From: Streptomyces sulfonofaciens
GTDB lineage: Bacteria > Actinomycetota > Actinomycetes > Streptomycetales > Streptomycetaceae
Assembly: GCF_014656295.1 (NCBI RefSeq)
Contig: NZ_BNCD01000019.1
Coordinates: 62,001-126,000 of the forward strand
Direction: 5' to 3'
DNA length: 64,000 bases
The notes under the pieces were generated by a model that was not told the DNA's origin, did no database searches, and worked only from the letters and a program-made list of their open reading frames with translations. Each line of letters starts with the position of its first letter. Within the stretch, counting starts at the first letter, position 1. Positions 61,950-64,000 of this stretch are shown here, piece after piece. The translations under genes were made by a program, and so were the position numbers.

Positions 61950-62126
61950 TCACTGCCCGATCCCCCGATCCGTGCGGAGTTGACTCTGGTTGATCAGCGT
62001 CACGATGTCGTTGGGGGACTGAACCGCGGAGAACTGCGCCTCGTGCTCCTCATTCAGGATGCCGAACAGGCTCTCCACCAGTTCCTTGGTGGCGGCCAGC
62101 GCGCGGACCTCGTGCGGCCCCTGCCC
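61950..62126 (-). pseudogene. Remnant of a protein-coding gene (58-codon tail)
   Basis: On the minus strand the frame ending at TGA 61950-61952 reads GQGPHEVRALAATKELVESL, then FGILNEEHEAQFSAVQSPND and IVTLINQSQLRTDRGIGQ. Composition and almost complete C/G third positions are those of a real protein, but upstream of 62126 the frame turns into Arg/Pro/Gly-rich non-coding sequence without a good start. A GTG at the VESL position with AAGGA nearby could yield a 42-aa product. I do not recognise the family. It looks like the C-terminus of a truncated gene, though a short intact peptide gene is possible. From 62127 to 62381 nothing is seen. Confidence 0.5.
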
Positions 62127-62381
62127 ACACGGGCCGACTCGCCCGGGCGGTCGTGTTCGGGGCGTCGCACGACGCGGCCGGTCCCGCGGTCCAGCGGGGG
62201 CCGGTCCCGGTCAGGGATGCGTTGCGGTGGCGTACGAGGGCCTTCTCGGTCGGTGTGGACGGCATCGTCCGCACCGACCTGAAAAGGCCCCCGCCCGTTC
62301 ACGATCGCCTGTTCGGATCGGCCGTTCAGGACCTCGCGCGAGGCCCGTGCCACCTGCCCACGGCCTCCCTGGAGGGAACGG

Positions 62382-64000
62382 CTAGACGTGGAAGGCGTGT
62401 CGGGAGCAGCAGGGTTCCCGGCGGAGCTGCCGGCTGACGTCGAGCCAGTCGGTGGGGTGCGCCGTGGGGTGCGGTGCGGGCGTGGTGAACGCTTCGACCA
62501 GGTCGTCCCGCCGGTAGAGGGTGCCCTCCCGCATGGCCCAGGTGGTGCGGACCAGGTCGTCGAAGTCGTCGAAGGGATTGCCGTCGACGGCTGTCAGGTC
62601 GGCGAGCTTGCCGGGTTCCACGGTGCCCAGGTCGTCCGCCACGCCGAACATCCGAGCGGGGACCACGGTGGCGGTGCGCAGTGCCTGTGCCGCCGAGAGG
62701 CCGTTGGAGTGCAGGGCACGCAGGCCGAGGTGGACGTGCAGGCCGATGGGTGTCAGGGGCGCGTCGGTGCCGAGGGCGAGCATGCCGCCCTCGTCGATGA
62801 TGCGCTGGTAGACGGCCATTTCCTGAGCGATGGCCTGGTATGCCGCCGGGGTCGGCGGGGTGTCCGCGTAGGTGGTGACGAGTGCGGTGTCCCACGGTGG
62901 CATGAGGGTGGTGACCCTGGGATCCTCGGCCAGTGAGGGATCGGCTCCGATGAGCGAGAGAGCCGTGAAGGGAGTGATGACGATCTTGAAGTCGCCGCCG
63001 CGGTAGGTTTCCAGGACGTCCTGGTACGAGTGGCCCGTCGGCGAGTACGCCCGTCCGTACTCGGATCTCTGGGTGGCTTCCAGGTGGGTGGTGAGGTCCT
63101 GTCCGACACTGCTTCCCGGTGACAGGAGGTGGCTGCCGGACAGTACGCCGAGTTTCTCGTGTGCCGTGCGGGCTGCTTCGCGCATGGTCCGGGCGGGGGC
63201 GCGGACATAGGTTTTGACGAAGTCGTAGTCGAGGGCCTCGGCCCGCTTGAGGGAGCGTCGGACACCTTCATGGGTCCGGTGGGCCCGGCCCATGCTGTAG
63301 GCGACCCGGCTGCCGTCGATCAACTCGCCCGTGGCGAACAGGCGCGGCCCTGCCATGCGTCCCGCCTGGACGGATTCGCGGATCCGCACCGCCTCATGGG
63401 CGAAACCGCCGAGTGAGGCGTTGGTCGTGATGCCGTAGGCGAGCATGAGGCTGCTCTGCCGCCCGCCGTAGGTGTACTGCCACGGATGGGTGTGCGCATC
63501 CCACAGCCCCGGAATGACCGTGGAGGTGGAGGCGTCGATGAGCTTCTCGCCGGAGGGGACTCTCGAACGGTGGGGCTCCACGGATGTGATGCGGTTGGCG
63601 CGGATGACGATGTCGACGTCCTCGCGGACCGTGTCGCCGGTGCCGTCCCACAGCCGTCCCGCGTGCACCCGGGTGACGTCGGACGGAGAGGGCAGTCGAC
63701 GGCGGTAGTCCAGCGGCACGGGTACGACGCGCGGCTGGGTTCCGTCGCGGTTGATGAGCTTGAGCGTGCCGCTCGCCCCGTACAGCAGGGTGCGTGAGTC
63801 ACCCGACCAGGACGGGTGGTCGGCCGCCTCGTCCGTGAGGCGCTGGGGCTCGCCTGCCGGTGTGCCGTCGGCGTGCACCGGCAGGACCCACAGTGCGGAC
63901 TCCATGATGAAGGCCATGGCCGAGCCGTCGGGGGCCCATACCGGACCTGCGTTGCCCCGGTCTGCGAGGGAAGCGTGCGGGCTGGGCTGGTGGGCCGTCC
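62382..64000 (-). CDS. Amidohydrolase with N-terminal TolB-like beta-propeller, N-terminus cut by window
   Basis: The frame runs from beyond the right edge to 62382. The first visible part has WD40/TolB-type repeats (GPVWAPDGSAMAFIM, HPSWSGDSRTLLYGASG). The amidohydrolase barrel follows, with the metal-binding HxH in LWDAHTHPWQY, a Lys in FVKTYVRAP, His in GSHLLSPG and the catalytic Asp in LGTDAPLTPIG. A typical ending PGKLADLTAVDGNPFDDFDD completes the fold. Such two-domain proteins are thought to be exported metal-dependent hydrolases acting on cyclic amides or peptides; the substrate is unknown. Confidence 0.9.
   Translation of the reverse strand, partial: TAHQPSPHASLADRGNAGPVWAPDGSAMAFIMESALWVLPVHADGTPAGEPQRLTDEAADHPSWSGDSRTLLYGASGTLKLINRDGTQPRVVPVPLDYRRRLPSPSDVTRVHAGRLWDGTGDTVREDVDIVIRANRITSVEPHRSRVPSGEKLIDASTSTVIPGLWDAHTHPWQYTYGGRQSSLMLAYGITTNASLGGFAHEAVRIRESVQAGRMAGPRLFATGELIDGSRVAYSMGRAHRTHEGVRRSLKRAEALDYDFVKTYVRAPARTMREAARTAHEKLGVLSGSHLLSPGSSVGQDLTTHLEATQRSEYGRAYSPTGHSYQDVLETYRGGDFKIVITPFTALSLIGADPSLAEDPRVTTLMPPWDTALVTTYADTPPTPAAYQAIAQEMAVYQRIIDEGGMLALGTDAPLTPIGLHVHLGLRALHSNGLSAAQALRTATVVPARMFGVADDLGTVEPGKLADLTAVDGNPFDDFDDLVRTTWAMREGTLYRRDDLVEAFTTPAPHPTAHPTDWLDVSRQLRREPCCSRHAFHV

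Overview
The window is high-GC actinobacterial DNA, almost certainly from a Streptomyces chromosome. Third codon positions are nearly all G or C, and GTG starts and 4-bp ATGA overlaps are common. A SapB-type lanthipeptide locus (ramCSAB/ramR) is present, and an ABC sugar operon lacks its own ATPase. No rRNA, tRNA, CRISPR array or insertion sequence was recognised. This is accessory, secondary-metabolite-rich territory.

Left part (1-7536): a secreted GH16 beta-glucanase (cut by the window edge) is divergent from a sugar ABC operon. The operon holds a lipoprotein binding protein, two permeases, a LacI regulator overlapping by 4 bp, and a clan-A glycoside hydrolase. It reads as a polysaccharide or oligosaccharide utilisation unit.

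Centre-left (26948 down to 7560, minus strand): a tightly packed nine-gene nonribosomal peptide operon. Two synthetases read A-T-C-A-T and C-A-T-C-A-T-TE. They are followed by a threonine-kinase-like GHMP kinase, a cysteine-synthase-like PLP enzyme, an ATP-grasp ligase, an argininosuccinate-lyase-like enzyme, a threonine aldolase, an MbtH-like protein and a methyltransferase. The enzyme set fits conversion of threonine to 2,3-diaminobutyrate through O-phosphothreonine. The two middle adenylation domains are encoded by a 1,824-bp near-perfect direct repeat with unusual mosaic codon use. The predicted product is a small, roughly four-residue peptide with two identical adjacent residues (diaminobutyrate is the best guess) and a possible C-terminal glycine. 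An MFS exporter (27553-28857) and a regulatory block follow. That block holds a 55-aa secreted peptide, an HTH-only LuxR protein, an XRE-NTPase, and two paralogous LuxR-type regulators flanking a small unknown protein.

Centre-right (35489-44782, minus strand): a rbsK-lacI-purine/cytosine permease-large glycosidase operon suggests use of a ribosylated or glycosylated base. It is followed by an Mhp1-like NCS1 transporter and a LuxAB-like monooxygenase.

Right part: a housekeeping-like stretch (thioesterase, an HxlR remnant, cyclophilin, a ProC-like protein, LysR with a divergent MFS, TetR with a divergent hydrolase and a DinB-like protein). It is followed by a complete class III lanthipeptide cluster (53625-61141): RamC-type synthetase, a SapB-like 42-aa precursor, two ABC half-transporters and a convergent RamR-like regulator. 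The window closes with a gene remnant and an amidohydrolase with an N-terminal beta-propeller, cut by the right edge.
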